DNA of 64,000 nucleotides from Leuctra nigra. Lineage: Eukaryota > Arthropoda > Insecta > Plecoptera > Leuctridae. Position numbers and translations under genes: made by a program. How positions within the stretch are numbered: the first letter of the stretch is position 1; each line of letters opens with the position of its first letter. Positions 1 through 12,529 of the stretch are shown one piece after another. The stretch is taken from positions 1,674,001 through 1,738,000 of the forward strand of contig OW203762.1 of NCBI GenBank assembly GCA_934045905.1, given 5' to 3'. The notes below the pieces were generated by a model that saw nothing but the letters and a program-made list of their open reading frames with translations, was not told where the DNA came from and ran no database searches.

Positions 1-543
1 CTAAAATATTTATTATATTTTGAAACACATATAATTAGGAAAACATTAATTATATTTTTGCAATACAAAAATCAATAAATATTCCTTTGAATTCAATTCA
101 AGACACATCTATGAGGGCTTTCTAGTCTTGCCATGTCGAGATACCAAAGAAGTCGTTTTGCAATGTAAAACACTTCTTAGCATACCATTAGATATTCTAA
201 TATGATAGCATTATTTAGTGCTATCTGAAGGGTAATTGGAAATGAACAGTTTCACATCAATTAGAATGTAAAATAACATTTGACAACAATAATTTTAAAA
301 GTATGGAATCCAACTCAGCGCTCTCTGTTAAAAGAATCCCTTAAAAATCGATCCATTTTTAAAAAGCTATCACTCGACAAAAAAGTCATCGGCCCAAAAT
401 TTATTTGGCAAAATGGAGTCGCCAAAAATAGTTTCGCTAAATCGATGTTACTCTATACTCTACTTTATCATCATTTTATAATTACTCTAATTACTCCCAG
501 ACACGAAATAAGATTCACGCATTCGATTCGAAAAGAATACATA
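1..543. other. AT-rich stretch, nothing recognised
   Basis: AT-rich sequence without a coding region, RNA gene or repeat that I recognise. A short open stretch near 280-561 runs into the neighbouring repeat and has no protein-like features. Confidence 0.5.
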
Positions 544-1450
544 ACTAGGAAAACGCTCTGAGTAACGCGTTATGAGCGAGCACGGATACGCGCAACACCT
601 CGAACCGAAATTCTGTATATCGAAAATGTCCTTAAAATCTTCAACAATTCCTAAAATATTGGTCCGAATAACCATGCAAAGTTTTAAGTTGATCGATTGA
701 ACCTTTATGATTGTACGATTCCTTGTTAATTTCCAAAAAATCATAGGATCTCGTTCAAAAAATATACCTGAGACCACTCATATAATATAAATGTGTGAAC
801 AGAAGACAATTTGAGATCGATCTGTTAATTAAACGGTCATATCAGTTTCATATACATTTGAAAGTTTCTGCTCTAACAACCTTGAACTGAAGATTCGAAG
901 ATGCCGTGAAATGTGAAATTCGAGAAATATGAGAGCCAACAAGCAAAATGTCCGTAAACTGTCAATAACTTTTGAATGTAAACACAGATTAGTATGAAAA
1001 TTGTCAAAAATACAGATAATGTTGGACCCAATGACCATGCATAGTTTTTAGTTGATCGGTCAAACGGTTCTGGTTTTAATTTCAAAAAGCACATGAAATA
1101 TTTTTTTAAATTTTAACCAATGGGAGAATTTGGCTGAAAATTTGTAAAATAACAGACAATGTTGGTCTTAATGACCATGCAAAATATGAGTTAGGTCAAA
1201 TGTATCGAAGACCATTTTCATTTTTCAACCTCTCAGGAGATATTTATTTAAATTTTAACCAATCAATGGATTTCAAAAAAAATTTGGGTCAGCAAACAGA
1301 AAAGGTTGTCTCTACATGTGTGCAAAATTTCAGATCGATCGGTGAAACGGTGCGACTACCATTGCTCCAGGTAGCAGCCAAAAAAAAAAAAAAAAAAAAC
1401 AGAGGTCCGTGCCAAAAGAGCCAAAAGGAGACGCTCGCTTCGCTCGCTCA
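544..1450 (-). mobile_element. Family B repeat (Helentron-like non-autonomous candidate), complete
   Basis: On the minus strand the element opens TGAGCGAGCGAAGCGAGCG and closes GCGTTTTCCTAGT. An inverted copy of the opening (GCTCGCTC) lies just before a small hairpin (AACGC...GCGTT) and the terminal CTAG. Flanks are T on both sides in element orientation. The body is non-coding and built from degenerate modules of about 100 bp that share the phrase GACCAACATT. An A run of 18 sits near the 5' end. Related copies are at 43722, 46227, 48589, 51047 and 57738. The superfamily is inferred from terminal structure only. Confidence 0.6.
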
Positions 1451-3626
1451 ATAAAATAATACAAATGCATTATTAACCAAGAAAAAAATCAATTAATCTG
1501 CTTTACCTGCTATAATTTTCTATGATTTTGAAATTAAATTTGATTTAGGTTTTTTAAATTCACAAGGCATTGTTTGAAAAATCAATTTTAATTTTCCACT
1601 TTAAAACATTGAGTGATTCCTCAAACGGAGACAACATGCAGAGCGATCGCGTTTTATTCTAGAAATGATTTATGATTGTTCCGTGAATGTGATAACAACC
1701 TGCTATTTGTAATAGTAAACAGGCTCTCGAGTAAATATTGGTATGATCACTGATCGGAAGAAATATTATCTGTGGGATGGGAAGTAGTTATTGATTAGTT
1801 CATTGCCCCAATACCGGTTATCAATAAAGTCTCCCCACCCCATCCCAAATAACTACCCCTTGTTGTTCGTGACCTTTGCTGTATTGCTGAAAGCCTATAG
1901 TGCAAGGGTGGTAGCTTTACCTACCTACAAGTCTATCTTTACAAAAGTACGAGTACATTGCATACACCAAGCAAGTAATAATTTGGAACAAGCTTGAACA
2001 ACACATTTGGAACTAATTTGGAACAAGCTACACAAAAAATAGTTACTACTACTTAGGTATTTTGTATCCTCATAAAAAAAAATCTCCATCTCTACTGAAA
2101 AATCTTGCTAAGATCTTGGTAACATCACGATATTTAGGAAACTAGTCAAATCATGACAATTTAATTGTCGACGTTCTAAAAAAGACTAAACACACAAGAT
2201 CTTGATGAATAACAAAATTTTGCATATAATTTTTGATATAAATTTGTAACAGTTTAAAAAACTATTACCTACCTAACATCTATTCCACCTATTGGGTTTT
2301 GTATTTTCCCACTCTTTTACTGTTAGTTATCTGTTCGGCCGTGGGATAGCGCCACTGCTCGGTCAAGTAGCATGGTCCGACCTTGTAGGTTTTGATGCGA
2401 GCTGTCATTCTGACGTTGTACAGGTAATTTTCCATTACCGGATGAAATGTAAGGGATGATATTTTGTCTTGCTCGTAAATCATGTAACTTCCCTCGATGT
2501 CTTTTCGTGTCGTCTACCGAGGGGTTCGGACGTGAACTCCGCGAGCCAGGGTAAACCGGGAAGCATGGTAAAGTAGATTCACATACGGCTCACGCCTTTC
2601 AGTTTTAGTCTATGAATGTTTTCTTAGACTTTCATTTGTGTTTTTGCTAAGAAGTCTTGCCCTTAGTCTATTTGTAGAGCCAAGCTGGTTTCGTTCATTC
2701 GATTCAGTTTGTGAGTTTGAGGCGTTTGACTGTCTTGCTTGCTACCGACGTTTTGCCAACCTCGTGGTTTTCTTGAGGGGCGTTCTCTGATCAAGACGTC
2801 CTGTTCGTTCCCTTCGGTTTTCGTCTCGGATAGACCATTATTCTGTTTAGATCTGTATTTCGAAATTCCATTATTATACAGCTATTTTATGCTTTCCACA
2901 ATTTGAGTACGTATGAGAAAGGTATAGAAGGTACCAGAGTAAATGTGCACGGAGGTTCTCGAACCAAAGTGCTAGCCTATTTTGACTCTAGTGTTTAGTA
3001 ATCTGTCGAGGAGGCTCTCGAGGTAAGTGTTGGCATTGCCACACTGTATTATTTAATTATTTACTTTTCTTTCTTGTTCAATCTAGTAACTTCATGGGCC
3101 GGAGGCCATTTGCATTTTTCTACTCAAACCATGTGCTATTTATTTTATGCCTGTTCAGTTCAGTAACTCTTTTGAGTTGATGGTTTTGTATAATAAAACC
3201 ACCTGTGTGGATTATTTCTTTTGTAATTCTGAGTATTGAGTAGTACTGAGTAACCACTGCCGAACATCTTTGTAGTCTCCTAGTTCCTACTCTGTTTAAT
3301 TAATTATTTTTCTATGCTCAAACCCATCGACCTATCTATGTCTGAGCTAGCCACTAGGCAAAGACACACCACGACCTGCTCGTGGTGTTAAGGTGGACGC
3401 TGTCAGCGGCCGAGGTTACTGACGCGGCTACAAATAAGTAAACCCCTCCTGAAAATAAAGGTAATCAAGATTTTTGAGAAGAGGTCCAGTCAGCTAGATG
3501 TCTCTTCATTAAAGCGAAACAAAATCAAACTGAAATTTGGAAAGTAGTGATATATTAAAAATTATCCCAAAGTGTAGTAACTAGTAGGTACACTCGGCAC
3601 GACAAAAATTAATTGGTGAACAAATT
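1451..3626. other. Unassigned DNA with a possible solo-LTR-like piece
   Basis: No gene recognised. Base composition becomes less AT-rich between about 2290 and 3450. Around 3025-3300 there is a TG-initial stretch with an AATAAAA polyadenylation-like signal near 3200, which could be part of an LTR, but I see no matching second LTR, primer-binding site or gag/pol coding. A 64-residue minus-strand open frame at 2289-2483 has no recognisable family. Confidence 0.35.
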
Positions 3627-3815
3627 TGAATGACTGCTGGTCATGTTCCATACCGATCAAAGCTTGATATTATCACTGAAATAAGAGGTCACCAACTAGA
3701 GTGAGACAAGGAGATGGCTTGGACTGACTGCTGTGCGATCTAACATTTATCAGTAAATCAGATTTATTGAACTATCAATTTTAGTTGTGCCAAGCGTACC
3801 TATTGTAGTTATTTT
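3627..3815 (+). repeat. Dispersed repeat D, copy 1
   Basis: About 190 bp related by eye to 47733-47920 in the same orientation. Shared phrases include GGTCATGTTCC, GAGAGTGAGACAAGG-like text and GTGCCAAG. Non-coding and of unknown class; probably an old interspersed repeat. Confidence 0.5.
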
Positions 3816-4086
3816 AAAAATTAAAAAATACTTTGTGCATCATGTATAAAATTTTGGTATGAGTGTAGCTATAGTCTAGAAATAAAATTTAACACTATGA
3901 TATAGCTACTAATGTTCTAGAAAACGAGGCACAATTTTCATCAACATCAATTTTAACCTATTTCAAAAATCTAAAATGTCAATAAGGCTGTAAGATCTTC
4001 ACCAATTTGGCTGAACATTTGTAGATAAAATAATATACAATGTTGATCTTAGGACCAGTTATTCAATACTCTGCAGTAACAGTATA
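3816..4086. other. AT-rich spacer
   Basis: AT-rich spacer between repeat D and the Family A palindrome. It contains a short degenerate piece of the Family B module (about 4010-4060). No gene seen. Confidence 0.4.
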
Positions 4087-4480
4087 CCCATAAAAAACAC
4101 TCCGTGTAAAAAAAACAGCCAAGTCTCTTCAACTAAAAAAAAATATTATGAAATCTAAAAATTCTGCACTGAAACGTAGTGATATCAAAAAATGAGCCAA
4201 GTCAAATCTTTATTTGAAAATTAAAAAATACTTGGCGCATCGTGTATATAAATAGCTTAGAAGTATAGGCTAGATATAAACACATAAACTTACAGTACCT
4301 ACACCTACAATGCCCTAAAAAAACGATGCGCCAAGTATTTTTTAATTTTCAAATAATTTTCAAATAGTTCCCGGCGCATTCAAACTGGGGCCAATCGGCT
4401 AAGGGAACAAACCCCTACAGAAAATGCTGGTCCTCCAGGTTGGGGGTTTGGGCATAAGGCTAGCTCCCTTATCTCAGTAA

Positions 4481-5689
4481 AAAACGAACAATGCTAAGAA
4501 ACCCAACGATAAGCCTCGGAAACCAACGGACGGAAAACCTTATAGACGAACAAAGCTAAGAAAACGGACCTTGAATTTTGGAACATGGAACATTCAGGGG
4601 ATAAGTACCAAACAACATGAAGTCTTCGAGCAATTAGAGAAGTATAACATAGATATTGCCACTCTGACGGAGGTAAAGAAGAAAGGGAGAGGTAGTGAGG
4701 AGATTGGAGAGTATCTGTTTTTCTACAGTGGGGTCGCAAAAGAACGAAGGGCGAAGGCCGGTGTAGCAATTGTGGTAAACAAGAAATTTAGGAAGTTTAT
4801 CAAGAATTGGGAGGAGACTTCTGAGCGGATAATGAAAGTGGAGATGGAGATATGGGGTCACTGTTTGGTTGTTGTTGCTGCTTATGCACCAACGGACGAT
4901 TCTAACAAGGCAGTTAAGGATGCGTTTGAAAATGACCTCATCACCCTCTTGAGTCAAGTTAGTAGTAGAAAGGAAATACTGCTAATGGGGGACTTGAATG
5001 GAAGAACTGGAAGGAAGGAAGATGATCTGGTGGTTGGAAGATTTGGGGAGAATGTTGTGAATGATAACGGAGAGCGACTAATAGAACTGTGTGGTGCATT
5101 GGATTTGAAGATAATGAATGGATTCTATCAGCATAAGCAAATTCATCAGTACACTTGGATGCAACCGACGAGAAACTTGAGATCGATTATAGACTATGTG
5201 ATAATGAGACAAAAATCAGAGCTCAAGACTATGGACGTAAAAGTAGTTAGAGGGGCTGAATGTGGCACGGACCACATGTTTGTAAAAGCCAGAGTTTGGA
5301 TTAAATACAGACATCATGCTACAACGGGGATGCAACAACCAGACCAGGGAAGAGTCGAGGGAAAGAGGTATAAGTTACACCTGTTGCGAGACGACTCTAT
5401 CAGATTTCTGTATAAGTTACGTCTAGCACAGAAATTAAGCCAAGCAGGGGAGAATGAGACAGTAGAGCAGAGTTATAGCAGAATGAAACGAGCGATTCAT
5501 GAAGCGGCGAGTGAAGCACTCGGGGAAGAGGAGTCTAAGGAAAGGACGGTGTACTGGTGGAACACAGAAGTAGAAAACATCATAAAAGAGAAAAGGCAGC
5601 TATATCAGAAGTGGTTGGTGAGTCAGGATAGAGAGGATAGGAAGCAGTATGCAAGAGCGAGCAGAGAAGTACAAAAAAACAGTCGTTAA
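4481..5689 (+). pseudogene. RTE ORF, N-terminal part: apurinic-like endonuclease domain
   Basis: This encodes the endonuclease/exonuclease/phosphatase domain that nicks target DNA for target-primed reverse transcription. Visible motifs are the N-terminal WNIQG, TEV (metal-binding Glu), MGDLNG about 140 residues after 4571, and TDH about 230 residues after 4571, which corresponds to the catalytic Asp-His pair. A charged linker follows. The frame is open from 4481 but has no ATG before the domain, and the codon at 4571 is TTG, so the true start is not visible. Translation stops at 5687-5689 because of a +1 shift in an A7 run (5674-5680); the continuing frame is the next entry. Alternative: one intact ORF with a base-call error. 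Confidence 0.8.
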
Positions 5690-7427
5690 AGCAAGAAATG
5701 AAGCCTGGAATAAAAGGTGCGATGAAATTGATAGACATATAGGAGGTACTAGGGCTAGAGAAGCATGGAAGACTATTAAGGATTTGAGGCAGGATACGCA
5801 ATATAAATCCAAGGTACAGATGATTGGGATAGAAGAGTGGAGGGGGTACTACGAGAAAATGTTAAACGAAGATCGGAATGAGTACATGCAAGGGTGGAAT
5901 ATCATACCAAGGCAGAGGCAGAATGTAGCAATTGGTGTAATAACCAAGAGAGAAATTTACCAAGCCCTGAGACGCACAAAGAATGGGAGAGCACCAGGCC
6001 CTGGAAATGTGTCAATAGAATTGGTGAAGAATAGTCCAGAAGGAGTCATAGAAATCCTACAAGACATCTTTAATAGATGCTTGATTGACGCTGAGCATGT
6101 ACCAGAAGAGTGGAAGGTTGGATACATGAGCTCTATCTACAAGAAAGGATCCCGAACGGACTGTCATAATTATAGAGGAATCAACGTAACTGCATCTATT
6201 GGAAGATTGTATGGGCGTATTATAAAGACTAGATTGGAGCAAGAAGTTACCATTGGAGAAGAACAGTGCGGTTTCACAGCGGGGCGCTCATGTGTGGATA
6301 ATATTTTCACCTTGAGGCAGCTAGTGCAAAAAAGGGTAGCGAGAGGCAGGGAGACTCATTTGGTGTTTGTAGATCTAGAAAAAGCGTATGACACAGTGCC
6401 GTTAAAAAGGATGTTTGAGGTGTTATACGACAGCACTATTCCTCATGCATATGTGGACACCATAAGAGACCTGTATGAAGGACAGAGGAGTGTAGTGAAA
6501 GTAGGAAATCGCATGTCCAGTAGCTTCGAGATTACGAAGGGTTTGCGTCAAGGGTGCTGCCTCTCACCTTCTCTATTCAAAATCTATATAGATAAGGTTT
6601 TGCAAGAATGGCAAGCCAAGTGTAGATGGATGGGTGTGCCTGTGAATGGAGATTACCTGCATTCCCTTCTCTTTGCTGATGACCAAGTAGTGGTTGCATT
6701 GGACGAGGACGACTGCAATTATATGATGCGGAAATTATCAGAAACATACGAAAAATGGGGTTTAAAAATCAATTTTGACAAGACCAAATACTTGGTGGTA
6801 GGGGGAGAAGGTAATGACATGGACGTGGATGGGAAGGAAGTGAAAGAGTGCCGAGAGTATAAGTACTTAGGATCTATTTTTTCATCGGAGGGAAGTAGTC
6901 GGAGAGATATTAGCAGCCGGATAATCCAGGGAAGACAAGCGGTTCAGAAGCTGAACTCGATGTGGTGGTCTGAACAACTGCAGAAGCCTACAAAGAATAG
7001 AATTTATAGCAGCATTGTACAAAGTATTCTTACATACGGATCTGAGACCTGGGAAGTAACGAAGAGGGATAAAGAGAGGTTGATGGCGGTTGAAATGGAT
7101 GCGCTCAGAAGAAGTTGTAGGGTGTCAAGAATTGAGCATATTAGGAATGAACAGATACGGAGATGGATGAAGAAGGAAGAAACAGTGGTAGAGGAGATAG
7201 AGCGAAGGAGATTGTGCTGGTATGGACACTTAAGAAGAATGGATCCCCATAGGTGGCCCCTGAAGATATGGCATTGGACCCCTCCAGAGAGGAGGAAAAG
7301 GGGCCGACCGCCGAGAGAATGGCAAGAAGATGTAAAGGAGGCAATGGGGAGAAGAAACTTGCTGGAAGATGGTTGGATGGACAAGGAGAGGTGGCGATTG
7401 GGGTGTGAGAAACGGCCTGTGCTGTAA
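5649..7427 (+). pseudogene. RTE ORF, C-terminal part: reverse transcriptase
   Basis: This is the continuation of the preceding endonuclease frame. The reverse transcriptase copies the element RNA at the nicked target. Visible motifs: VDLEKAYD (motif A, about residue 240), GLRQGCCLSP (motif B, about residue 297), LLFADD (motif C, about residue 340), KTKYLVVGG and YKYLGSIFSSEGS. The C-terminal region has WYGHLRRMD and RKRGRPPREW, a signature shared with RTE/BovB-type elements. The ATG at 5649 lies upstream of the frameshift point, so the true coding join is near 5675. Catalytic FADD is intact. No RNase H domain is seen, as expected for RTE. The ORF ends at 7427. Confidence 0.85.
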
Positions 7428-7539
7428 AATACTCACAATATATATAAATAAAGATTTGACTTGGCTCATTTTTTGATATCACTACGTTTCAGTGCAGAAT
7501 TTTTAGATTTCATAATATTTTTTTTTAGTTGAAGAGACT

Positions 7540-9824
7540 GCAATGGTTCCTAGGAGGATACCTATAGGATGGAATATGGGGTCCCTCGTCCTTGAATTGA
7601 TACAGCAAAATATGTTAGAACAATCTAATTATTATTGACCAAAAACACAAGAAGACAATGGATGTCGCTGCGGTGTTCACAGGCGCGTGAACACTCTAAA
7701 ACCTATATACTCTTACTCTAATTCACATGCAAATAACCATGAAAATACCAATCAGCACCGTACACAAAGTTCAGGTGATCTAATACGGTGAAGAATCGCT
7801 CTTGACGCCGCAGAGACGTAGCTGGGTTCAAGTTCGTAAATTTGCTTCTTCGTGAAATATTATTGATGTAAAATGGGTAACCTGATGCGTGCCACGGCAA
7901 TGAGGACTCACGCGGTGTCGCGGTGTTGAACAGTGTGTAGATAGCGAATACTCTGCACAGTGACGTTGTTGAATCGTCGTCGAGCGTCACAGGCGTCTAG
8001 GCGTTCTCGTGCAAACCGCTCTCGGCGCGAAAGCTTCTCTTGACCAACGGACGGCCCTCCAAGGTCCGTCACCCTCGGTCCTCGTCTCAAAACGAACTGC
8101 CTGCTTCCTCAGCTCTCGCATGAGGGGTACACACCCCTTCCCCTCAACCCCTCACACTGGACACTACCACTGAGGTCGTTGACACCCGAGAATGTCGCAC
8201 ACGCAAACTTATTGGCGATTACCAGCAAAGCTCAGTGACATCTGGCGGCGAAACGCTGAACCCGCTAGGTGCGGATTGAAGAACCCAACATGGCTGCTAT
8301 GCACGCTATTAGTCATTGACGCTGGCCACTGCTATCTATTTGATTTTTCTTAAATATAATTATGGAAATAGTGTCAAAGCACGGATATGCGTTAGGAACA
8401 AAGAGTACCGTTAGTAATAGATACTTTTCAGTGCCACAATGTAAAATAGAGCGGGAATAAATTCCTTTCATTCATTTCCAAATGAACCATTAATGCGGGC
8501 AAATTGGGCGAAACCAGTGGAAATTTCATACAATCTTGATGGTTCGGTTGATTAAAACTTTTGTAGTTCTATAGGGAAATATAAAACCTTCATAATCTCT
8601 TCTTTAGCTTATGATTAATTAATTAATTGACCCAAAAATCGAAATGAGAACAGAACTTATGATTGCAAAGCGAATTTGTTACTCGGGTACAAAATCTATG
8701 TGAATTTGCCCCATTTCCTGTCTAGGTTTCCATCCATACATCATTACGCATTTAAATTGCTGCCACTCTATAATAGATTGCTGAAAATTTCCCACGTACT
8801 TCATGATTTTATATAATTAAATGTCCGAGGTATCCATATTAATTCGTAAATAAAATAAAACTCCCCCAAAACTCGCCGAAAAAATCCCGCTGTTTGCGAG
8901 TTCACTCCGACAGAACTACAAATGATAAGGAGCTGAAATTTGTACACGTTATAGGACACATGATAATTTATTGCATGCGATTTGTAGAAATATTTGAGTT
9001 ATGAGAAAAAAGTTACATACATTTGAATTGAGCCTTTGATCAACAGTTTATACCTAGCGTTCGAAAAGCACACGTTAGAGATTAAACAATTTGGTAGCTT
9101 GTTATAAAGAATCAGCTCTGTTATGCAAAGAAGTTTCCATTGTTGTCATAATTTGCCATAAAAGGTGTCTCCATTTAGTATAAAGTATCTTATTGATAAT
9201 TGTGGTTTCAAGAATAGAAATTGAGAGGGAAGAAAATAATTGTGTATGTGTTTTCAGCGAAGATTTACACAATGTAGGTATTTAAACTCCCGTTAATGTC
9301 AGTGGACGAAAGTTAAATACATTCTCACACATAACTCAATAAACCAAGGATAAATTCACATAGATGTATTAAAAGTTATTTCATGTTCATTTATGAATTC
9401 ATGAGTAAACATAAAATCACCTACTTCCTACAAAGTAACTGCAAACAAATCCTTCAAATACGTAATTTTGTATGGATTATTCTGTTTTTTCAAAAACAAC
9501 TTCGGTAATTTTTTACATTTTTCCCATTCAATAAATATGTTTGAAACTTACATATATTATATGTCAGTATGTTTTCTAAAATATGTTTAAGTTTCAAACC
9601 CCTATCTTTAATAGTGTTGATGTAGTGACCTCTCAAACAAGGGGATGTTTTGCGCCACCCGGTATAAGAATAGCACACAGCGCGTGAAATCTCCACCTGC
9701 TTATCCGCACCCGGTCCGCCATTCGCAGGCGATCTCAGCGCTACTAGCGGAGGTGGTAACCGCGAATATACTATCTTATGCTATTATACTAGAATCTATA
9801 CATGAAACACTGGTGTACCATTAC
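7540..9824. other. Unassigned DNA, no gene seen
   Basis: 7550-8340 is GC-richer, with an inverted pair GTGTTCAC/GTGAACAC at about 7673-7694, and could be the untranslated part of a retroelement. A 90-residue minus-strand open frame (7718-7990) is not recognisable. 8341-9824 is AT-rich without recognisable coding or repeat structure. Confidence 0.4.
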
Positions 9825-10782
9825 AAGACTTGGCTGTTTTTTTTACACGGAGTGTTTTTTATGGGGATATCAATTATTTTTTTAGTTTATTTACACAACT
9901 TGTAAAACTTTTTGGGGCAACAATGGCTAATTCTTTTTAAAAAATACGCCATTTCCGAATAATTTACTAAAAAAAATATTGTTTGGAGCTAAATATATAC
10001 TTAAAGTGATATACCATGAAGAATTGCGAAAGCATCGTTCCAATAGGTCCAGCCGTTTTCGAGATATGGCATCACTTCCGGTTTTCAAAATGGCGGCTGA
10101 AAGCTCTTACACATTGTATTAGTATGTATATAAATACTCATATTTCATTATAAGCCTTCTGAATATGTAGTTGGTTTTTATATAAAGGGAAGTGAATTTA
10201 GGCAGATTTCGCTTAACTATGACGTCATTTCCGGTTTCAGTAATTAGAAAACTTTAATTTAACTACTGTTATTTCATATAGAGGACCGTCTGAATCGATT
10301 GGCGCAAATTTCGTTCCGATCGGTTAAGCCGTTTTTGAGATATAACGTCACTTCCGGTTTCAAAATGGCGGCACAAAAAATTTATAAGGGCAAGTTATCA
10401 TCAGGCAGACGAGCTTTATATGTGCTGAAAATTTCGGGTCAATCGACCCTGCCGTTTAGCCTGTGGCGGAGACCGCGGAATTATTGGAAGATGAATTATA
10501 ATCATAATCATTATCTGAAAGCAGTACAATTTCACGATTTTCACTGTCCTCCAGCTCGCAAACTGCATAACGTATTATTGCCAAACTTGGAATATATGGT
10601 AGGGTGGGCCATAGCTCTAAATTAAAATATTTCGCAACAATGTGAGATTTCCCATTTTTAAGATCCAGTAGGCCGAAAATGCCACTTTGATGCTTACAGT
10701 AAAAGTGGGTTGCTCCAGCCTTTTTAAATGAGTGTGCTCGCGCTGTACGACTTGGCTGGCGTGGAGCGACCGCTCCACTAGA
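9825..10782 (+). mobile_element. Family A repeat, 5'-truncated
   Basis: It starts inside the right arm of the Family A palindrome (AAGACTTGGCTG) and runs through the body to the canonical 3' end, GACTTGGCTGG then hairpin GTGGAGCG-AC-CGCTCCAC then CTAGA, followed by T. The body has the repeated module ATCGGTYCAGCCGTTTTCGAGATATG followed by a block with CACTTCCGG and AAAATGGCGGC. Closely related to 33650-34579. Non-coding. Confidence 0.7.
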
Positions 10783-11452
10783 TTCCACTGTGTCCCTGGC
10801 AATAGTACGAATCAACGGTTCAAAATTTAGCAGGGTATTGAAATACTGCTCGATGAGCGAAGTATTGATTTCTAGGTATATAAAACTATAGTTTGTGAAA
10901 GTTTAAAACGTTTAATTTCCTAAAGTAGGTACACGGTCTTGTAAAAAGTAATGTAATGAATGGTCCATAGACGAATTTGCATACCTTTTGAATTGACCTT
11001 GAACAGGCCTAGAGCGTATTTCGTATTTGCCTGCACCGAAGCCGGTGTACATCCAGTTTCATGCATCCACAGGATTTCCCAGCATCCTCAGGAAGAAGAC
11101 ATTCTGTTTTGTGTCAGAAGCCGAGAGGCGATTCCGTACTGTAAGAAATTAAAACACTTTATAATTCTGAATAACATTTAATTTACCGGCCGGCCTGTAG
11201 ATTTACCAGTCAGCGATGACTTTAAAACTCAAATCATGGGCGATACTATATAATAACATTCAAAATTACCTTCTGTACATTGTAGGTATTTATAAATGCC
11301 AACTTAAATTAACTGTGACCTTGAGATTTTGTGAATTGTGTTGTATTGGCACATTACAATCTCTCTAGTTGTTACAATTTGGCAAAAAAAAATAGGAAAT
11401 TGTTACCTATCTCTTCCAAGATTTTTATTTTAAATTTCGAAAACAAATAATG
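10783..11452. other. Unassigned DNA
   Basis: No gene recognised. A 73-residue plus-strand open frame (10960-11181) has no recognisable domain. Confidence 0.4.
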
Positions 11453-12153
11453 ATGCATATGAGGAGGCTGGATTAAGAATCAGCGTTACAAAGACGAAAT
11501 ATTTGGTGGTTGGCAAGGAGTTTGGAGAGGGCTTGGATTTGAATGGACAGTGTATCGAGGTGTGTGAGCAATATAAGTACTTGGGAACTGTAATTGATAA
11601 GGAAGGAAACAGTAGGAGAGAGATATCCTGTCGTATTGGTCAGGCGAGACAGGCAATACAGAAGCTCAATTCGTTACTCTGGTCCGGGAGTGTAGGTAAA
11701 ACCACAAAAAAGAATATACCAGACGATAGTTCAAAGCAAACTTCTGTATGGTGCAGAAACGTGGGAGATGACGCAGAGGGATAGAGAAAGGCTGCTTGCA
11801 GTGGAAATGGATTTCTTAAGAAGGAGTTGTGGAGTCTCAAGATTAGAGCACGTGAGGAATGAGGAGATAAGAAAACGGATGGGAGTAGAAAAGACGGTGG
11901 TTAATTGTATAGAAACAAATAGACTTGTTTGGTATGGGCATGTTCAGCGCATGGAACCTCAGAGGTGGCCAAAAAGATTAGAGTCTTGGTTACCTCCTGG
12001 TAGAAGAAGACGAGGGCGACCAGAAGAGGATTGGAAGAAACAGGTGCTGCTGGACATGTCAAGAAGAGGAATTGGTGATGATGACTGGACGGACAGAGAG
12101 AGATGGCGTCTGGAGTGCGGGAAACGGCCGGCTTAGAGCTGTAGAAAACCCGC

Positions 12154-12197
<44 letters not shown>
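11453..12197 (+). pseudogene. 5'-truncated RTE retrotransposon fragment (RT C-terminus)
   Basis: Encodes only the end of an RTE-type reverse transcriptase: TKYLVVGKEF, YKYLGTVIDKEGNSRREIS, then after a frameshift near 11710-11770, RLLAVEMDFLRRSCGVSRLE, WYGHVQRMEP and RRRRGRPEEDW, with a stop at 12134-12136. It is related to but clearly diverged from the element at 4357-7445. The 3' end is an (ATT)n tract at about 12153-12197, a typical simple-repeat tail. 5' truncation plus frameshift marks it as dead on arrival. Confidence 0.85.
12153..12197 (+). repeat. (ATT)n tail of the RTE fragment
   Basis: Pure trinucleotide tract directly after the retrotransposon stop codon and a short 3' end. Confidence 0.85.
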
Positions 12198-12201
<4 letters not shown>

Positions 12202-12348
12202 ACCGATATGTCTATTTTAATAAATAACGGCTACGAGAATGAAACTATTCACCAATATATATATATATATATATGTGAAATATGGTTTTCGCTGATAACC
12301 TCAGATGGGTGAATGTAAATAAATACCAACTGCAATGAGAAAAGATTT

Positions 12349-12419
12349 TCCTCGAGTGGGACTCGAACCCACGACCTTCCGATATCCAGTCAGATGCTCT
12401 TCCAGCTGAGCTATCGAGG
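12349..12419 (-). tRNA. tRNA-like SINE head
   Basis: Folds as a cloverleaf: acceptor CCTCGA/TCGAGG, D arm GCTCAGCTGGAAGAGC, a seven-base anticodon loop CTGGATA (formal anticodon GGA), T arm GTGGG-TTCGAGT-CCCAC. A GGA anticodon would mean serine, yet there is no long variable arm, and base 37 is T. With the attached non-tRNA tail this is a SINE promoter rather than a host tRNA. Confidence 0.55.
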
Positions 12420-12437
12420 CGCTCGAGGCGCTCGATA

Positions 12438-12508
12438 CCTCGATAGCTCAGCTGGAAGAGCATCTGACTGGATATCGGAAGGTCGTGGGTTCGAGTCCCA
12501 CTCGAGGA
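12438..12508 (+). tRNA. tRNA-like SINE head, mirror copy
   Basis: Identical in sequence to the minus-strand copy at 12349-12419. Same cloverleaf and formal anticodon GGA without a long variable arm. Followed by AAAATC then the shared SINE core ending GCAGTTGGTAT and a (TA)n run. Confidence 0.55.
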
Positions 12509-12529
12509 AAATCTTTTCTCATTGCAGTT

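Larger units (their letters stand above)
4357..7445 (+). mobile_element. RTE-clade non-LTR retrotransposon, frameshifted
   Basis: About 3.1 kb: a 5' untranslated part, one endonuclease plus reverse-transcriptase coding region broken by a frameshift near 5675, and a very short 3' end finishing in TATATAAATA. RTE-clade elements typically carry a single ORF of roughly 1000 residues and a short 3' tail, which fits. AAATAA on both sides may be the target duplication. It interrupts the Family A palindrome, so it is younger than that copy. Confidence 0.8.
4087..7539 (+). repeat. Family A palindromic head, split by an RTE insertion
   Basis: The left arm begins CCCATAAAAAACACTCCGTG at about 4088 and the palindrome centre follows at about 4245-4325. 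The right arm resumes at 7446 and stops at 7539 in GAAGAGACT, so the outer end of the arm is missing. Between 4357 and 7445 an RTE retrotransposon has been inserted, with AAATAA present at both junctions (4351-4356 and 7446-7451). The uninterrupted version of this palindrome is at 33256-33649, which makes the interruption easy to see. The body and the 3' hairpin of Family A are absent here. Confidence 0.75.

Noticed and set aside
2289..3300. LTR retrotransposon
   Set aside because: A TG-initial stretch and a polyadenylation-like signal are present, but no second LTR, primer-binding site or gag/pol homology is visible.
4571..4573. ATG start of the RTE ORF
   Set aside because: The codon is TTG. 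The frame is open further upstream to 4481 without an ATG, so the start is unknown.
5649..5690. Programmed -1 frameshift at A-AAA-AAC in the RTE ORF
   Set aside because: The heptamer is in phase, but the downstream RT frame is +1, so a -1 slip would not reach it.
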